DNA from: Acidiphilium rubrum
GTDB lineage: Bacteria; Pseudomonadota; Alphaproteobacteria; Acetobacterales; Acetobacteraceae
Length of the DNA stretch: 64,000 nucleotides
NCBI RefSeq assembly: GCF_900156265.1
Contig: NZ_FTNE01000001.1
Span: 181,528-245,527 of the forward strand
Direction: 5' to 3'
Under the pieces are notes generated by a model, which made no database searches, had not been told where the DNA came from, and saw only the letters and a program-made list of their open reading frames with translations. Each line of letters begins with the position of its first letter. Position 1 is the stretch's first letter. Positions 26,209 to 35,306 of the stretch are shown in pieces. Position numbers and translations under genes: made by a program.

Positions 26209-29016
26209 ATGCCCAAAGATAATATCGACTATTCAGCACCGGTCGGCGATGCGGTTGCCTATACCACGTGCTATATGTGCGCCTGCCGCTGCGGCATCAA
26301 AGTCCATCTGAAGGACGGCAAGCTCCGCTATATCGAGGGTAACCGCGATCATCCGGTGAACCGCGGCGTGCTGTGCGGCAAGGGCTCGGCCGGCATCATG
26401 ACGGCGATTTCGCCATCGCGGCTGCGCAAGCCGCTCAAGCGCGCGGGGCCGCGCGGGGCGGGCGAATTCGTCGAAATCGAGTGGGACGAGGCGATGGCCA
26501 TCGCGACCGACCGGCTCGCGCACATCCGCGCCGATGATCCGCATAAACTCGCCCTGTTCACCGGGCGCGATCAGTCGCAGGCGCTCACCGGCCTGTTCGC
26601 GCGCATGTTCGGCACGCGCAATTTCGCGGCCCATGGCGGGTTCTGCTCGGTCAACATGGCGGCCGGGGGGTTGTATTCGGTCGGCGGCGCGTTCTGGGAA
26701 TTCGGCGAGCCGGACTGGGAGCACGCCAAATTGTTCCTGCTGTTCGGCGTCGCGGAGGACCATGATTCCAACCCGATCAAGCTGGGTCTGGCCAAGCTCA
26801 AGGAGCGCGGCGCCAAGATCGTTTCGATCAATCCGATCCGCACCGGCTATTCGGCGATCGCCGATGAATTCATCGCGATCACGCCGGGCACCGATGGCCT
26901 GTTCGTGCTGGCGCTGATCCATTGCCTGCTCGAAACCGGGTCGATCGATACCGAATTTCTGATCCGCTACACCAATGCGCATTATCTGGTGATCGATGAT
27001 CCCGGCGCACCCGATCACGGCCTGTTCCTGCGCGATGCGGCGGGCAAGCCGCTCGCCTTCGATCGTGCGACGCAGAGCGTGACGGATGCGATGGCTACTG
27101 CCACCGACCCCGCCCTGCTCGGCCGCTTCACAACGAGCGATGGCCGCAGCGCCCGCCCGGCGTTCGACATTCTGGCGGCGCGCTACACCGCGCCCGATTA
27201 CGCACCGGAAGCGGTCGCCGCGCGCTGCGGCATCGATGCGGCCGATATCCGCCGCATCGCCGCCGAAATCGCCGAAATCGCGTTCAACCAGGCGATCAGC
27301 CTCGATCAGCCCTGGACCGATACCGAAGGGCGCACCCATCCGACCATGACGGGGCGGCCCGTCGCGATGCACGCCATGCGCGGTATTTCCGCCCATTCCA
27401 ACGGGTTTCATTCGTGCCGCGCGATCCACGTGTTGCAAATGCTGATCGGCGCGGTCGATACGCCGGGTTCATGGCGCTATAAATCGCCCTATCCGAAACC
27501 GATCCCCGGCGGCCCGGCACCGGGCGGCGACCGGCACGATCCGGATGGCGCGCTGAGCGCCGCGGTGCTGGGCTTCCCGTCTAGTCCCGCGGATCTGCTG
27601 GTCGATGACGAGGGCGAACCGCTGCGGCTGGACCGGGCGTTTTCATGGGAGGCACCGCTCGGCATTCATGGCCTGATGCACATGGCGATCGCCGAGGCCC
27701 ATGCCGGCGGCGGCGATAAAATCGATACGCTGTTCCTGTACATGTCAAACATGGCCTGGAACTCGGCGATGAATCCCGGCGAGACGATGCGCATGCTGAC
27801 CGACCATGATCAGGACGGCAATTACCGCATCCCCTTCGTGATCTACGCCGACGCCTTCGCCTCGGAAACCGTCGCCTACGCCGATCTGGTCCTGCCCGAC
27901 ACCACCTACCTCGAACGCTACGACTGTATTTCCCTGCTCGACCGGCCGATCGGCTCGGCGCACGGGCCGGCCGATGCCATCCGGGTGCCGGTGCTCAAGC
28001 CGGACCGCGATGTGCGGCCGTTTCAGGATGTGCTGATCGATCTGGCCGGCCGGCTCGGCCTGCCGCAATTCGTCGATGAACAGGGCGAAAAACGCTACCA
28101 ATCCTACGCCGACTACATGGTCCGCCACGAGCGCAAACCCGGCGTCGGCCCGCTCGCCGGGTTTCGCGGCGCCGATGGCACCGCGATCGGCAAGGGCGCG
28201 GTCAACCCGGACCAGCTGCGCCGCTATGTCGAGAATCACGGCTTCTGGCAGCACCATCTGCCGGCCGAGCAGCTCTACTACAAACACGCGAATCGCGCCT
28301 ATCTGAGCGGGGCGAAAGCGATGGGGCTGATCGAGACCGATGATCAGATCGTTCTGCATCTCTACAGCGAAATCCTCCAGACGTTCCGCCTCGCCGCCGA
28401 AGGTCACGGCAGCCGTATCCCGCCCGCCCGGCTGCGCGCGCGGATCGCCAGCATGATGGACCCCTTGCCGATCTGGTATCCGCCGATCGAGCAGAGCATG
28501 ACCGACCCCGATCGCTTTCCCCTGCACGCGATCACCCAGCGGCCGATGGCGATGTATCATTCATGGGGCTCGCAGAACGCGTGGCTCCGCCAGATATTAT
28601 CGGAAAACCGGCTCTACCTGCACCGCGATCTGGCCGCAGCGCATGATCTGGCCGATGACGACTGGATCGAGCTTGTCTCGCGCAACGGCCGGGTGAAATG
28701 CCAGGTGCGGATCATGGACGGCGTGAACCCGAACACGGTATGGACCTGGAACGCCATCGGCAAGCGCACCGGCGCCTGGGCGCTCGCCAAGGAGGCACCG
28801 GAATCCCGCCGCGCCTTCCTGCTCAACCACATCATCTCCGAATATCTGCCCGAGGATGGCGCGGGTCACCGCGCCTCGAACTCCGACCCGGTCACCGGTC
28901 AGGCCGCCTGGTTCGACGTGACGGTGCGGATCGAAAAATGCGCGCCCGACACGCAGGAAGTCACAGAACCGATGTTCGCGCCATCCGCCTACACGCCACG
29001 GAGGGCCGCGGAATGA
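26209..29016 (+). CDS. soeA: sulfite dehydrogenase (quinone) molybdopterin subunit, SoeA-like
   Basis: SoeA is the catalytic subunit of the cytoplasmic membrane-bound enzyme that oxidises sulfite to sulfate and feeds quinone. The N terminus has a 4Fe-4S site, CYMCACRCG, with the fourth cysteine in NRGVLCGKGSAG. No twin-arginine signal is present, as expected for SoeA and unlike periplasmic relatives. GRDQSQALTGLFARMFGTRN and HGGFCSVNMAAGGLYSVGG are in the molybdopterin region. Length is 935 residues. The order soeA, soeB, soeC with 4-base overlaps supports the call. Other complex iron-sulfur molybdoenzymes (thiosulfate or polysulfide reductases) remain possible. Confidence 0.75.
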   Translation: MPKDNIDYSAPVGDAVAYTTCYMCACRCGIKVHLKDGKLRYIEGNRDHPVNRGVLCGKGSAGIMTAISPSRLRKPLKRAGPRGAGEFVEIEWDEAMAIATDRLAHIRADDPHKLALFTGRDQSQALTGLFARMFGTRNFAAHGGFCSVNMAAGGLYSVGGAFWEFGEPDWEHAKLFLLFGVAEDHDSNPIKLGLAKLKERGAKIVSINPIRTGYSAIADEFIAITPGTDGLFVLALIHCLLETGSIDTEFLIRYTNAHYLVIDDPGAPDHGLFLRDAAGKPLAFDRATQSVTDAMATATDPALLGRFTTSDGRSARPAFDILAARYTAPDYAPEAVAARCGIDAADIRRIAAEIAEIAFNQAISLDQPWTDTEGRTHPTMTGRPVAMHAMRGISAHSNGFHSCRAIHVLQMLIGAVDTPGSWRYKSPYPKPIPGGPAPGGDRHDPDGALSAAVLGFPSSPADLLVDDEGEPLRLDRAFSWEAPLGIHGLMHMAIAEAHAGGGDKIDTLFLYMSNMAWNSAMNPGETMRMLTDHDQDGNYRIPFVIYADAFASETVAYADLVLPDTTYLERYDCISLLDRPIGSAHGPADAIRVPVLKPDRDVRPFQDVLIDLAGRLGLPQFVDEQGEKRYQSYADYMVRHERKPGVGPLAGFRGADGTAIGKGAVNPDQLRRYVENHGFWQHHLPAEQLYYKHANRAYLSGAKAMGLIETDDQIVLHLYSEILQTFRLAAEGHGSRIPPARLRARIASMMDPLPIWYPPIEQSMTDPDRFPLHAITQRPMAMYHSWGSQNAWLRQILSENRLYLHRDLAAAHDLADDDWIELVSRNGRVKCQVRIMDGVNPNTVWTWNAIGKRTGAWALAKEAPESRRAFLLNHIISEYLPEDGAGHRASNSDPVTGQAAWFDVTVRIEKCAPDTQEVTEPMFAPSAYTPRRAAE

Positions 29017-29762
29017 CCTCGCTCCCGCAACCGATCGAGGGTGCCAAAAAACTCGGCCTGGTGATCGACCTCGATACCTGCGTCGGCTGCCATGCCTGCG
29101 CGGTGAACTGCAAGGAATGGAACACCGGCGGCCATTCCGCACCGCTGCCCGATTACGACAAATACGGCGCCGACCCCGATGGCGTGTGGTTCAACCGCAT
29201 CCACTCCTACGAGGCCACCGGCAAAGACGATGGCTGCGGCGGCCGCACCGTCAATTTTCCCCGCTCCTGCCTGCATTGCGAGACGCCGCAATGCGTCACC
29301 GTCTGCCCCACCGGTGCCTCGTACAAACGCGCCGAAGACGGCATCGTGCTGGTCAACACCGATATCTGCATCGGCTGCAAACTCTGCTCCTGGGCCTGCC
29401 CGTACGGGGCGCGCGAGTTCGATGAGGATGCGGGCGTGATGAAAAAATGCACGCTCTGCATCGACCGGATCTACAACACCAGCCTGCCGGAGGCCGAGCG
29501 CGAACCGGCCTGCGTCGCAACCTGCCCCTCGCGCGCGCGGCATTTCGGCGATCTGGGCGATCCTTCGAGCGATGTCTCGAAACTGGTCGCAGCCCGCGGC
29601 GGTGTCGATCTGATGCCCGAGCTCGGCTACAACCCGGTCAATAAATACCTGCCGCCGCGCCGCGCCATGATCCCGACCCGCGCAACCGAAACGCCGGTGC
29701 GCAGCGGCACCGGACTCGGTGCTGCCCTGCTCACCCTGGTCGACCGGGTGCTGTCGCGATGA
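29013..29762 (+). CDS. soeB: sulfite dehydrogenase iron-sulfur subunit, SoeB-like
   Basis: SoeB carries electrons from the molybdenum subunit to the membrane anchor through four 4Fe-4S clusters. Four cysteine groups are visible, CVGCHACAVNCKEW, CLHCETPQCVTVCP, CIGCKLCSWACPYG and a split group with CTLC and CVATCP. The start ATG 29013 overlaps the soeA stop. Length is 249 residues. The proline- and arginine-rich C terminus ends in a short hydrophobic stretch (GLGAALLTLVDRVL). It is in the cytoplasm, bound to SoeA and SoeC. Confidence 0.78.
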   Translation: MTSLPQPIEGAKKLGLVIDLDTCVGCHACAVNCKEWNTGGHSAPLPDYDKYGADPDGVWFNRIHSYEATGKDDGCGGRTVNFPRSCLHCETPQCVTVCPTGASYKRAEDGIVLVNTDICIGCKLCSWACPYGAREFDEDAGVMKKCTLCIDRIYNTSLPEAEREPACVATCPSRARHFGDLGDPSSDVSKLVAARGGVDLMPELGYNPVNKYLPPRRAMIPTRATETPVRSGTGLGAALLTLVDRVLSR

Positions 29763-30697
29763 CCCCGGCAAGCTCCGTCCTCCTGCTGACCACCCTGACC
29801 GGCTTCGGCTACGGTCTGCTCGCCTGGCTCGGGCTGTTCTGCGCGCTCGGACTGCTGCCGCACGCGCTCTGGTTTCTGCCGGTCGGCGTCATGATCGCGC
29901 TGGCTTTCGCGAGCGGCGGCCTGCTCGCCTCGACGCTGCATCTCGGCCGGCCGGAACGGGCGTGGCGCGCGTTCAGCCAATGGCGATCGTCATGGCTGTC
30001 GCGTGAAGGCGTCGCCTCGGTCCTGACCTATCCGCCGGCGCTCGGCTTCGCGGCGCTGTGGTATTTTGCCGGCGCCGGCGCGCCGGCCACCCGCGCGCTC
30101 GGCCTGCTGGCGGCGTTCATGGCGCTCGCAACGGTGTATTGCACCGCCATGATCTATGCCAGCCTCAAGCCGATCCGGCAGTGGCACAACCGGCATACCG
30201 CGCCCGATTATCTGATCTTCGCCGCGTTGTCCGGCGCCACGCTGCTCGCCGCCCTTACCGGCATCTGGACCGGCCATGCGCGCCTCACTGGCGCACTGGC
30301 GGCCCTCGCCGCACTGGTCGCGGCGGTCGCCAAACTCGGATACTGGCGCTTCATCGACCGGCAGGCACCGCTCACCACCCTCGCATCCGCGACCGGCCTG
30401 GCCGCGTTCGGCAGCGTGACACCGCTCGATCAGCCGCATTTCACCGAAAACTATATCCTGCGCGAAATGGGCTATCAGATCGCGCGCAAGCACGCGGCCA
30501 AGCTCCGCCGGATCGCCCTGGTCGTCGCCTTCGGCCTGCCCGGCCTGTTCGCGCTACTGGCGGCGATCGGCATCGCACCAATGATCGCCGCCCCGCTCGC
30601 AGCAATTTGCACCGGCGCCGGCCTGTTCATCGAGCGCTGGCTCTTCTTCGCCGAGGCCACCCATGTCGCCGCGATCTATTACGGTCGCGCCGTCTGA
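29759..30697 (+). CDS. soeC: sulfite dehydrogenase membrane anchor, SoeC-like (DmsC family)
   Basis: SoeC is the quinone-binding membrane anchor. The 312-residue protein is mostly hydrophobic with about eight helices, for example LLLTTLTGFGYGLLAWLGLF and GLLAAFMALATVYCTAMIYA, with the HLGRPERAWRAF motif typical of DmsC-type anchors. It overlaps soeB by ATGA. Its 3' end overlaps the end of the convergent DUF59 gene by 19 bases. Confidence 0.78.
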   Translation: MTPASSVLLLTTLTGFGYGLLAWLGLFCALGLLPHALWFLPVGVMIALAFASGGLLASTLHLGRPERAWRAFSQWRSSWLSREGVASVLTYPPALGFAALWYFAGAGAPATRALGLLAAFMALATVYCTAMIYASLKPIRQWHNRHTAPDYLIFAALSGATLLAALTGIWTGHARLTGALAALAALVAAVAKLGYWRFIDRQAPLTTLASATGLAAFGSVTPLDQPHFTENYILREMGYQIARKHAAKLRRIALVVAFGLPGLFALLAAIGIAPMIAAPLAAICTGAGLFIERWLFFAEATHVAAIYYGRAV

Positions 30698-31446
30698 GCG
30701 ATGCCCTGGCGCATGAAATCGGCCAGTTCCGGTTCCGCCGGCAATGCTGCCGGGGTGGCATAACGCACCGCCAGCAGCCCGCGGCACAGCGCGCCGTTGA
30801 ACTCCGCATTCAACCCGACCCGGCTGATATGGCGCAGATAGACCGGTAAGGTTTCGTGCATGATCGGCTCACCCCCGCTGGTCACCAGTGCGCGCGGCAA
30901 GCCCCCGGCAAGGTCGCGCCGTTCGAGATAGCGCCGCCTGAGCGCCGCACCCGCGGCATCGAGCGCCAGCGCCTCCAACCCCGCGATATCGAGCGACAGA
31001 AAGGCGACCGGATCATGCCCGGCCGCCAGCAGATGCCGCAGCAACGCCTCCTGCCGCCGCTCCATCGCCTTCAGGCCGAATTGCAGACGGATGCTGGCCA
31101 GATCATTACCGGCCTCGGTCGGAAACGCATCGACGAAATCCTTGTCCTGCGCGATACCGTCGTTGATCGCATCGATGAACATATGCTCATCGAGCGTCAC
31201 CGCGACCGACGCCACCCACGGCAGCGCCCGCACCGCATCGCGCATGTCGGCCGCCATCAGATACGAAAAATTCGCGGCACACCAATAGGTCGGCAGCCGG
31301 AACCTGATGTCGACGGCACCGGTTTCGGCGATGTCGATGCCGGTGATGAAGCCGAGTTCGACCACGCTCTCATCGAGTTCCGGATCGGTCACCTGATCGA
31401 GAGCGGCGCGCACCGCACGGGTGCGCGCCTCAAGGCTGAGGTTCAC
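30679..31446 (-). CDS. DUF59/MIP18-domain protein of the monooxygenase-accessory type
   Basis: The N-terminal 100 residues show the DUF59 (iron-sulfur assembly-like) fold, VTDPELDESVVELGFITGID, with a cysteine in RLPTYWCAANF. The remaining 150 residues are of unknown fold. Proteins of this layout sit in propane/acetone-type binuclear iron monooxygenase operons beside an amidohydrolase and an alcohol dehydrogenase, and may help metallation. GTG 31446 overlaps the amidohydrolase stop (GTGA). Its 3' end runs 19 bases into soeC. Length is 255 residues. Confidence 0.8.
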   Translation of the reverse strand: MNLSLEARTRAVRAALDQVTDPELDESVVELGFITGIDIAETGAVDIRFRLPTYWCAANFSYLMAADMRDAVRALPWVASVAVTLDEHMFIDAINDGIAQDKDFVDAFPTEAGNDLASIRLQFGLKAMERRQEALLRHLLAAGHDPVAFLSLDIAGLEALALDAAGAALRRRYLERRDLAGGLPRALVTSGGEPIMHETLPVYLRHISRVGLNAEFNGALCRGLLAVRYATPAALPAEPELADFMRQGIAQTARP

Positions 31447-32459
31447 GCCGCGACCTGTTCCATCCGGTCGAGCTTGGCCCGCTGGCTCGCGATATCGACG
31501 CCATAGATCCGGGCCGCATTTTCGCCGAGAATCTTGCGCTTCGCCGTCATCGTCAGCTCCTTGCCGGTCTCCTTCATCACTTCGTCCGGCAGGTCGAAGT
31601 TCATGAATTTCTCGACCAGCCATTGCGGCGTCCAGATGCCGTAATCCGAACCGAACAGGATCTTGTCCTCGCCGATCCAGAACAGCAATTCCGAAATCAC
31701 CTTCGCGAAATACCCCGGCCGCGTGTGAATGAACGGCAACACCACGGCGAGCCCGCCATAGACGTTGGATTCCTGCGTCGCGATCCAGCAGAAATCATCG
31801 AGGCGCGGCAGACCGCAATGCTCGACGATGAAGTTCAGGTTCGGAAAATCGGTGGCGCAATGATCGATATCGGCGACATCGAACGCATCGCGGTCGAGCG
31901 GCAGAATCGTCGGGCCCTTGTGAACATGAATGTTCTTGATGCCGAGCTTCTCGCATTTCTCCAAATATTTATAGGCCGCCGGATCAGAGAGTTTGTACCC
32001 GCGGCTGTCGCCGTTCCACTCCGCGGTGTAGAGCTTCACGCCCCTGAGCTTGTAGGTTTCCGCCTGCGCCTCCAGCGCCTCAAGCCCGCCCTCGCCATCC
32101 CGGGGATCGAACGCACCGTTCAGGATGAAGCGATTGGGGTAGCGCTGGCCCAGAATGGCGTTCTGCTCGAGCGTGTTGAAGCCGTTCTTGTAGAAATCCT
32201 TGAGATAGGTCGGCTGAAAGATCGCCATGTCGTCCGGCCCGTCGATGAACAGATCCTTGACCATCTGCTCGGCGCCATATTTGGCGAATTTTTCCGCGGT
32301 CCACAGCTGTTCCGGCGGCGACAGCGACGCGTGATAACCGTAGAAACAGTCGATGAACTGCTTGCCGTGAATATTGCGGATATTCTCCGGGCTCGCATCC
32401 CACAGATGCACATGCCCATCGATGATGAAAATCTCCGATCCGTCTTTTGCCTTGTACAT
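31443..32459 (-). CDS. amidohydrolase-family protein of propane/acetone monooxygenase operons
   Basis: The metal-dependent TIM-barrel amidohydrolase_2 fold begins with IIDGHVHLWD, which carries the HxH pair. VHKGPTILP holds a later metal histidine, FIVEHCGLPRLDDF another, and ILFGSDYGIWTP the catalytic aspartate. Members of this group are conserved in propane/acetone monooxygenase operons, but their reaction is unsettled. Length is 338 residues. It is the middle gene of three, 33 bases after the alcohol dehydrogenase and overlapping the DUF59 gene. Confidence 0.85.
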   Translation of the reverse strand: MYKAKDGSEIFIIDGHVHLWDASPENIRNIHGKQFIDCFYGYHASLSPPEQLWTAEKFAKYGAEQMVKDLFIDGPDDMAIFQPTYLKDFYKNGFNTLEQNAILGQRYPNRFILNGAFDPRDGEGGLEALEAQAETYKLRGVKLYTAEWNGDSRGYKLSDPAAYKYLEKCEKLGIKNIHVHKGPTILPLDRDAFDVADIDHCATDFPNLNFIVEHCGLPRLDDFCWIATQESNVYGGLAVVLPFIHTRPGYFAKVISELLFWIGEDKILFGSDYGIWTPQWLVEKFMNFDLPDEVMKETGKELTMTAKRKILGENAARIYGVDIASQRAKLDRMEQVAA

Positions 32460-32492
32460 ATCTTGTCCGTTTCCTTTTTGTTGAATGGAGCT

Positions 32493-33536
32493 TCAGGGAA
32501 CCAACACGGCGCGGCCACGGACTTTGCCGTGGTGCAGGTCATGCAGCGCAGTATTGGCGTCTTCAAGCCGGTATTCGCGCGTCGCAAGGGTGACTTTGCC
32601 CTGGTCGGCCAGCGCCATCAGTTCGATCAACTCGGGATAGGTGCCCACCAGATTGCCGACGATGGTCTTCTCCGAAGTGATCATGTCGATCGTGGGAATA
32701 TCGATCTTACCGCCATACCCCACGATATAGTAAAACCCGGCGTTGCGGGTCATTGCAAGACCTTTCGCAACCGCATCGCCCTCGCCCACGAAGTCGATCA
32801 CCGCCTCCGCACCCTTGCCCTTGGTCAGGCGCAGAACCTCGTCCACCTCCGACCCGTCCGCCTTCACCGCGAAATCGGCGCCGCACTCCTGCGCCAGTTT
32901 CAGCGCCATGTCCGCCCGATCAACAATAATGATCTGCGCCGCGCACAACGCCCGCAACACCTGAATGCCGATATGGCCAAGCCCGCCCGCGCCGATCACC
33001 ACAGCGAACTCGCCCGGCAGCAGATGCCGCGAGGCCTTCTTCGCCGCGCGATACGCGGTCAATCCCGCGTCGGTGTGCGGCGCGACATCCTTGGGCGACA
33101 GGGTCTCCGGCAGCTTGATGATCGACCGCGCGCCGGTCCGCAAATACTGCGCATAGCCGCCATTGACGTTGATGCCCGGAAACTCGCTCTCATCGGCATG
33201 CATGTCCTCGCCCCGCCGGCACGCCAGGCAATGACCCGAGGTGATCAACGGATGACATATCACCGGGTCCCCCACCTTCAGATGCGTGACACCCTTGCCC
33301 AGCGCCTCGATCCAGCCGGCATTCTCGTGACCCAGAATATGCGGCAGTGCCAGGTCAACCTTGCTGCGCCAGATCCCCTCGATCACATGCAGATCCGTCC
33401 GGCACACACCCGCGCCGCCAATCCGCACGATCACGTCGTTCGGCCCCTTGATCGCCGGATCGGGGACATCCTCATAGGTGACGAACACCGGATTGCTCAG
33501 CGCTTCGTCATAGTCGTGCAGCACGGCTGCTTTCAT
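32493..33536 (-). CDS. NAD(P)-dependent zinc-type alcohol dehydrogenase
   Basis: This medium-chain dehydrogenase has the catalytic zinc residues in AGVCRTDLHVIEG and LGHENAGWIEALG, and the Rossmann motif VVIGAGGLGHIGIQVL. The structural-zinc loop is unusual. The pattern CGxCxxCRxGxxxxC reads SGHCLACRRGEDMHA here, so only two of four cysteines remain. Length is 347 residues. In related operons an enzyme of this kind oxidises the alcohol made by propane or acetone monooxygenase. It is first in a three-gene operon with a sigma54-type promoter 38 bases upstream. Confidence 0.85.
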   Translation of the reverse strand: MKAAVLHDYDEALSNPVFVTYEDVPDPAIKGPNDVIVRIGGAGVCRTDLHVIEGIWRSKVDLALPHILGHENAGWIEALGKGVTHLKVGDPVICHPLITSGHCLACRRGEDMHADESEFPGINVNGGYAQYLRTGARSIIKLPETLSPKDVAPHTDAGLTAYRAAKKASRHLLPGEFAVVIGAGGLGHIGIQVLRALCAAQIIIVDRADMALKLAQECGADFAVKADGSEVDEVLRLTKGKGAEAVIDFVGEGDAVAKGLAMTRNAGFYYIVGYGGKIDIPTIDMITSEKTIVGNLVGTYPELIELMALADQGKVTLATREYRLEDANTALHDLHHGKVRGRAVLVP

Positions 33537-33573
33537 TGTCGTTTCCTCGTTTGGTCGATCCGCCCGCAATCCT

Positions 33574-33589
33574 TGCATCCTTCGTGCCA
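33574..33589 (-). promoter_or_regulatory. sigma54 promoter of the alcohol dehydrogenase operon
   Basis: Read on the minus strand the site is TGGCACGAAGGATGCA, which matches TGGCACG-N4-TTGCA except for one base of the minus-12 element. GG and GC keep the obligatory spacing. It ends 38 bases before the ADH start codon. Such promoters need an activator ATPase; none for this operon is in the window. Confidence 0.75.
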
Positions 33590-33666
33590 AACCGGCCCGA
33601 TCCCGCAAACCCAACGCTGCCACCCCGCACAACCCGCGCGGGCTGTTCCACTTCGCAACAGAAATC

Positions 33667-33682
33667 CGCAACACCTGTTGCG
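33667..33682. promoter_or_regulatory. probable upstream activator site CGCAACA-CC-TGTTGCG
   Basis: This is a perfect 16-bp palindrome about 80 bases upstream of the sigma54 minus-24 element. Another CGCAACA half-site stands at 33654-33660. Distance and symmetry fit an enhancer for an AcoR/NtrC-type activator of the ADH, amidohydrolase and DUF59 operon. Confidence 0.6.
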
Positions 33683-33833
33683 TTGCGGGTCGCCATGGCC
33701 TTGCTTCCGTCGTCGTCACTCCAAGATACCAACCGCCCATCCCGGAGTGACCCGCATGGCTGGTGTGGCTGATCATCTCGACAGCGCGGCGTCGTTCACG
33801 CACAATGGGTCGATCTATTTGCAGGAGTAACGG

Positions 33834-34490
33834 ATGACGAACGCATATCGGAACTGGATCGCCCCGCGGGCTGACGAGGAGGATGCTCCGGAGGCGGATC
33901 CGAAGGACGCCGACAAAAAGGAGCCGAAGGCGCCGGGTGCCGAGTTGGAGAGCCGCCTGTTCAAGCAGCGCAAGGTTCTGATTTTCGGCGAAATTCACGA
34001 CCGGATCGCCCGCGCGGTAACAGGTCAGTTGCTGGCGTTGTCGGGCGCGGCGGACGAGCCGATCGATGTCTATGTCAATTCGCCGGGCGGCCATGTCGAG
34101 AGTGGCGATACGATTCACGACGTGATCCGCTATGTCGATGCAACCTCGCCGGTGCGCATGATCGGCACGGGATGGGTGGCGAGTGCCGGGGCGCTGATTT
34201 TCCTGGCCGGCCACAAGGACCGCCGGTTCTGCCTGCCGAACACGCGCTTTCTGCTGCATCAACCGATGGGCGGGGTACGTGGCCCTGCGACCGATATCGA
34301 GATCGAGGCGCGCGAGATCATCAAGATGCGCGAGCGGATCAACCGCATCATCGCGCGTGAAACCGGCCAGAGTCTTGAGCGCGTCGAGAAGGACACCGAC
34401 CGGAATTACTGGATGGGTGCCGACGAGGCGATCAAATACGGCATGGTTGCCAAGGTGGTGCACAGCGCCAAGGAACTCGACGCCGGCTGA
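33834..34490 (+). CDS. clpP: ClpP-type serine protease
   Basis: This is the proteolytic subunit of an ATP-dependent Clp protease. The catalytic serine is in GTGWVASAGALIFLAGHK, the histidine in NTRFLLHQPMGG, and the aspartate in KDTDRNYWMGADEA. YVNSPGGHVESGD shapes the oxyanion region. Length is 218 residues, including an acidic and lysine-rich N-terminal 35-residue extension absent from standard ClpP. No Clp ATPase gene is adjacent, so it may be a second, non-housekeeping ClpP. Confidence 0.88.
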   Translation: MTNAYRNWIAPRADEEDAPEADPKDADKKEPKAPGAELESRLFKQRKVLIFGEIHDRIARAVTGQLLALSGAADEPIDVYVNSPGGHVESGDTIHDVIRYVDATSPVRMIGTGWVASAGALIFLAGHKDRRFCLPNTRFLLHQPMGGVRGPATDIEIEAREIIKMRERINRIIARETGQSLERVEKDTDRNYWMGADEAIKYGMVAKVVHSAKELDAG

Positions 34491-34498
34491 ACGCGTGC

Positions 34499-34549
34499 CA
34501 CCCCGCCGCGCCATCGGCGTTGCGGGGTGACAACCGGCCACTGGCCGGT
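34499..34549 (+). terminator. two hairpins after clpP
   Basis: CACCCCGC (34499-34506) pairs with GCGGGGTG (34522-34529), and ACCGGCC (34533-34539) pairs with GGCCGGT (34543-34549). They begin nine bases after the clpP stop. No T-run follows, so they may protect the 3' end rather than terminate alone. Confidence 0.45.
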
Positions 34550-34686
34550 GCGCCGACAGAAAGCTGCGCGTCCTGATAGTTTGAGTTCCAGTTAGTTACT
34601 GGTCGGGCAGCACGGAATTGTGTACAGAGCGATGTCCCATGAAAAAGGGACACCTCACTGACGAGAAAATTAACAGGAGAAACGTC

Positions 34687-35241
34687 TTGGATCACTTAAT
34701 GTCACGGCGCACCGCAATGGGCGCGCTGCCGATCGCGGCCCTTGGGCTCGCTATCGCCGGAATCGGCACTGCACAGGCGGCGCCGGTCCTGCACGTCACC
34801 AAAACCGTGGTGATCGCAGCGCCCGCAGCCAAGGTTTGGAGCATCATCGACCAGTTCGGCACGCTCACCTGGGTGCCGGCCGTCAAATCCAGCAGTGCGA
34901 CCATGGGCAACCAGCCCGGATCTGTCCGCACGCTCAATCTCGGTGGCCCGGTCGTCACCGAGCAGCTGAAGCACTACAGCGCGGCGCGGATGCGCTACAG
35001 CTACATTATCCAGCCGACCGCCTCCAACATGAAGGTGTTGCCGGTCAGCCATTACTACTCGACCATTTCGGTGACCAAGCTCGGCGCCGACAAGACCCGC
35101 GTCACCTGGACCGGCAGCTTCAAGCGCGCCGATCTTTCGGCGCACCCCAAGCCCGGCATGGACAACAAGGCGGCGATCACCGCAATCACCGGCGTCTATA
35201 CGACCGGTCTTGCCAATCTGACGCCGCTCGCCGCAAAGTGA
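34687..35241 (+). CDS. exported SRPBCC-family protein (MxaD-like)
   Basis: A signal of twin-arginine type (MSRRTAMGALPIAALGLAIA, cleavage near TAQA) is followed by an SRPBCC/polyketide-cyclase fold with VVIAAPAAKVWSIIDQF and TWVPAVKSSSATMG. Periplasmic relatives such as MxaD accompany dehydrogenases. I take TTG 34687 because GGAGA at 34676-34680 is six bases before it; ATG 34699 is 18 bases away and ATG 34639 would put 20 extra residues before the signal. A GntR-type regulator gene lies 65 bases downstream. Ligand unknown. Confidence 0.7.
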   Translation: MDHLMSRRTAMGALPIAALGLAIAGIGTAQAAPVLHVTKTVVIAAPAAKVWSIIDQFGTLTWVPAVKSSSATMGNQPGSVRTLNLGGPVVTEQLKHYSAARMRYSYIIQPTASNMKVLPVSHYYSTISVTKLGADKTRVTWTGSFKRADLSAHPKPGMDNKAAITAITGVYTTGLANLTPLAAK

Positions 35242-35306
35242 TGATCGTTCAATCCGGCGGGCTCGCCGCCGGATTGTGTCCATCACTTCGATAGGCATCC
35301 GCCACC

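Noticed and set aside
31623-33830. 735-codon open frame on the + strand
   Set aside because: It is antisense to the amidohydrolase and alcohol dehydrogenase genes. Its composition (His, Arg, Asp rich) is that of a GC-rich shadow frame.
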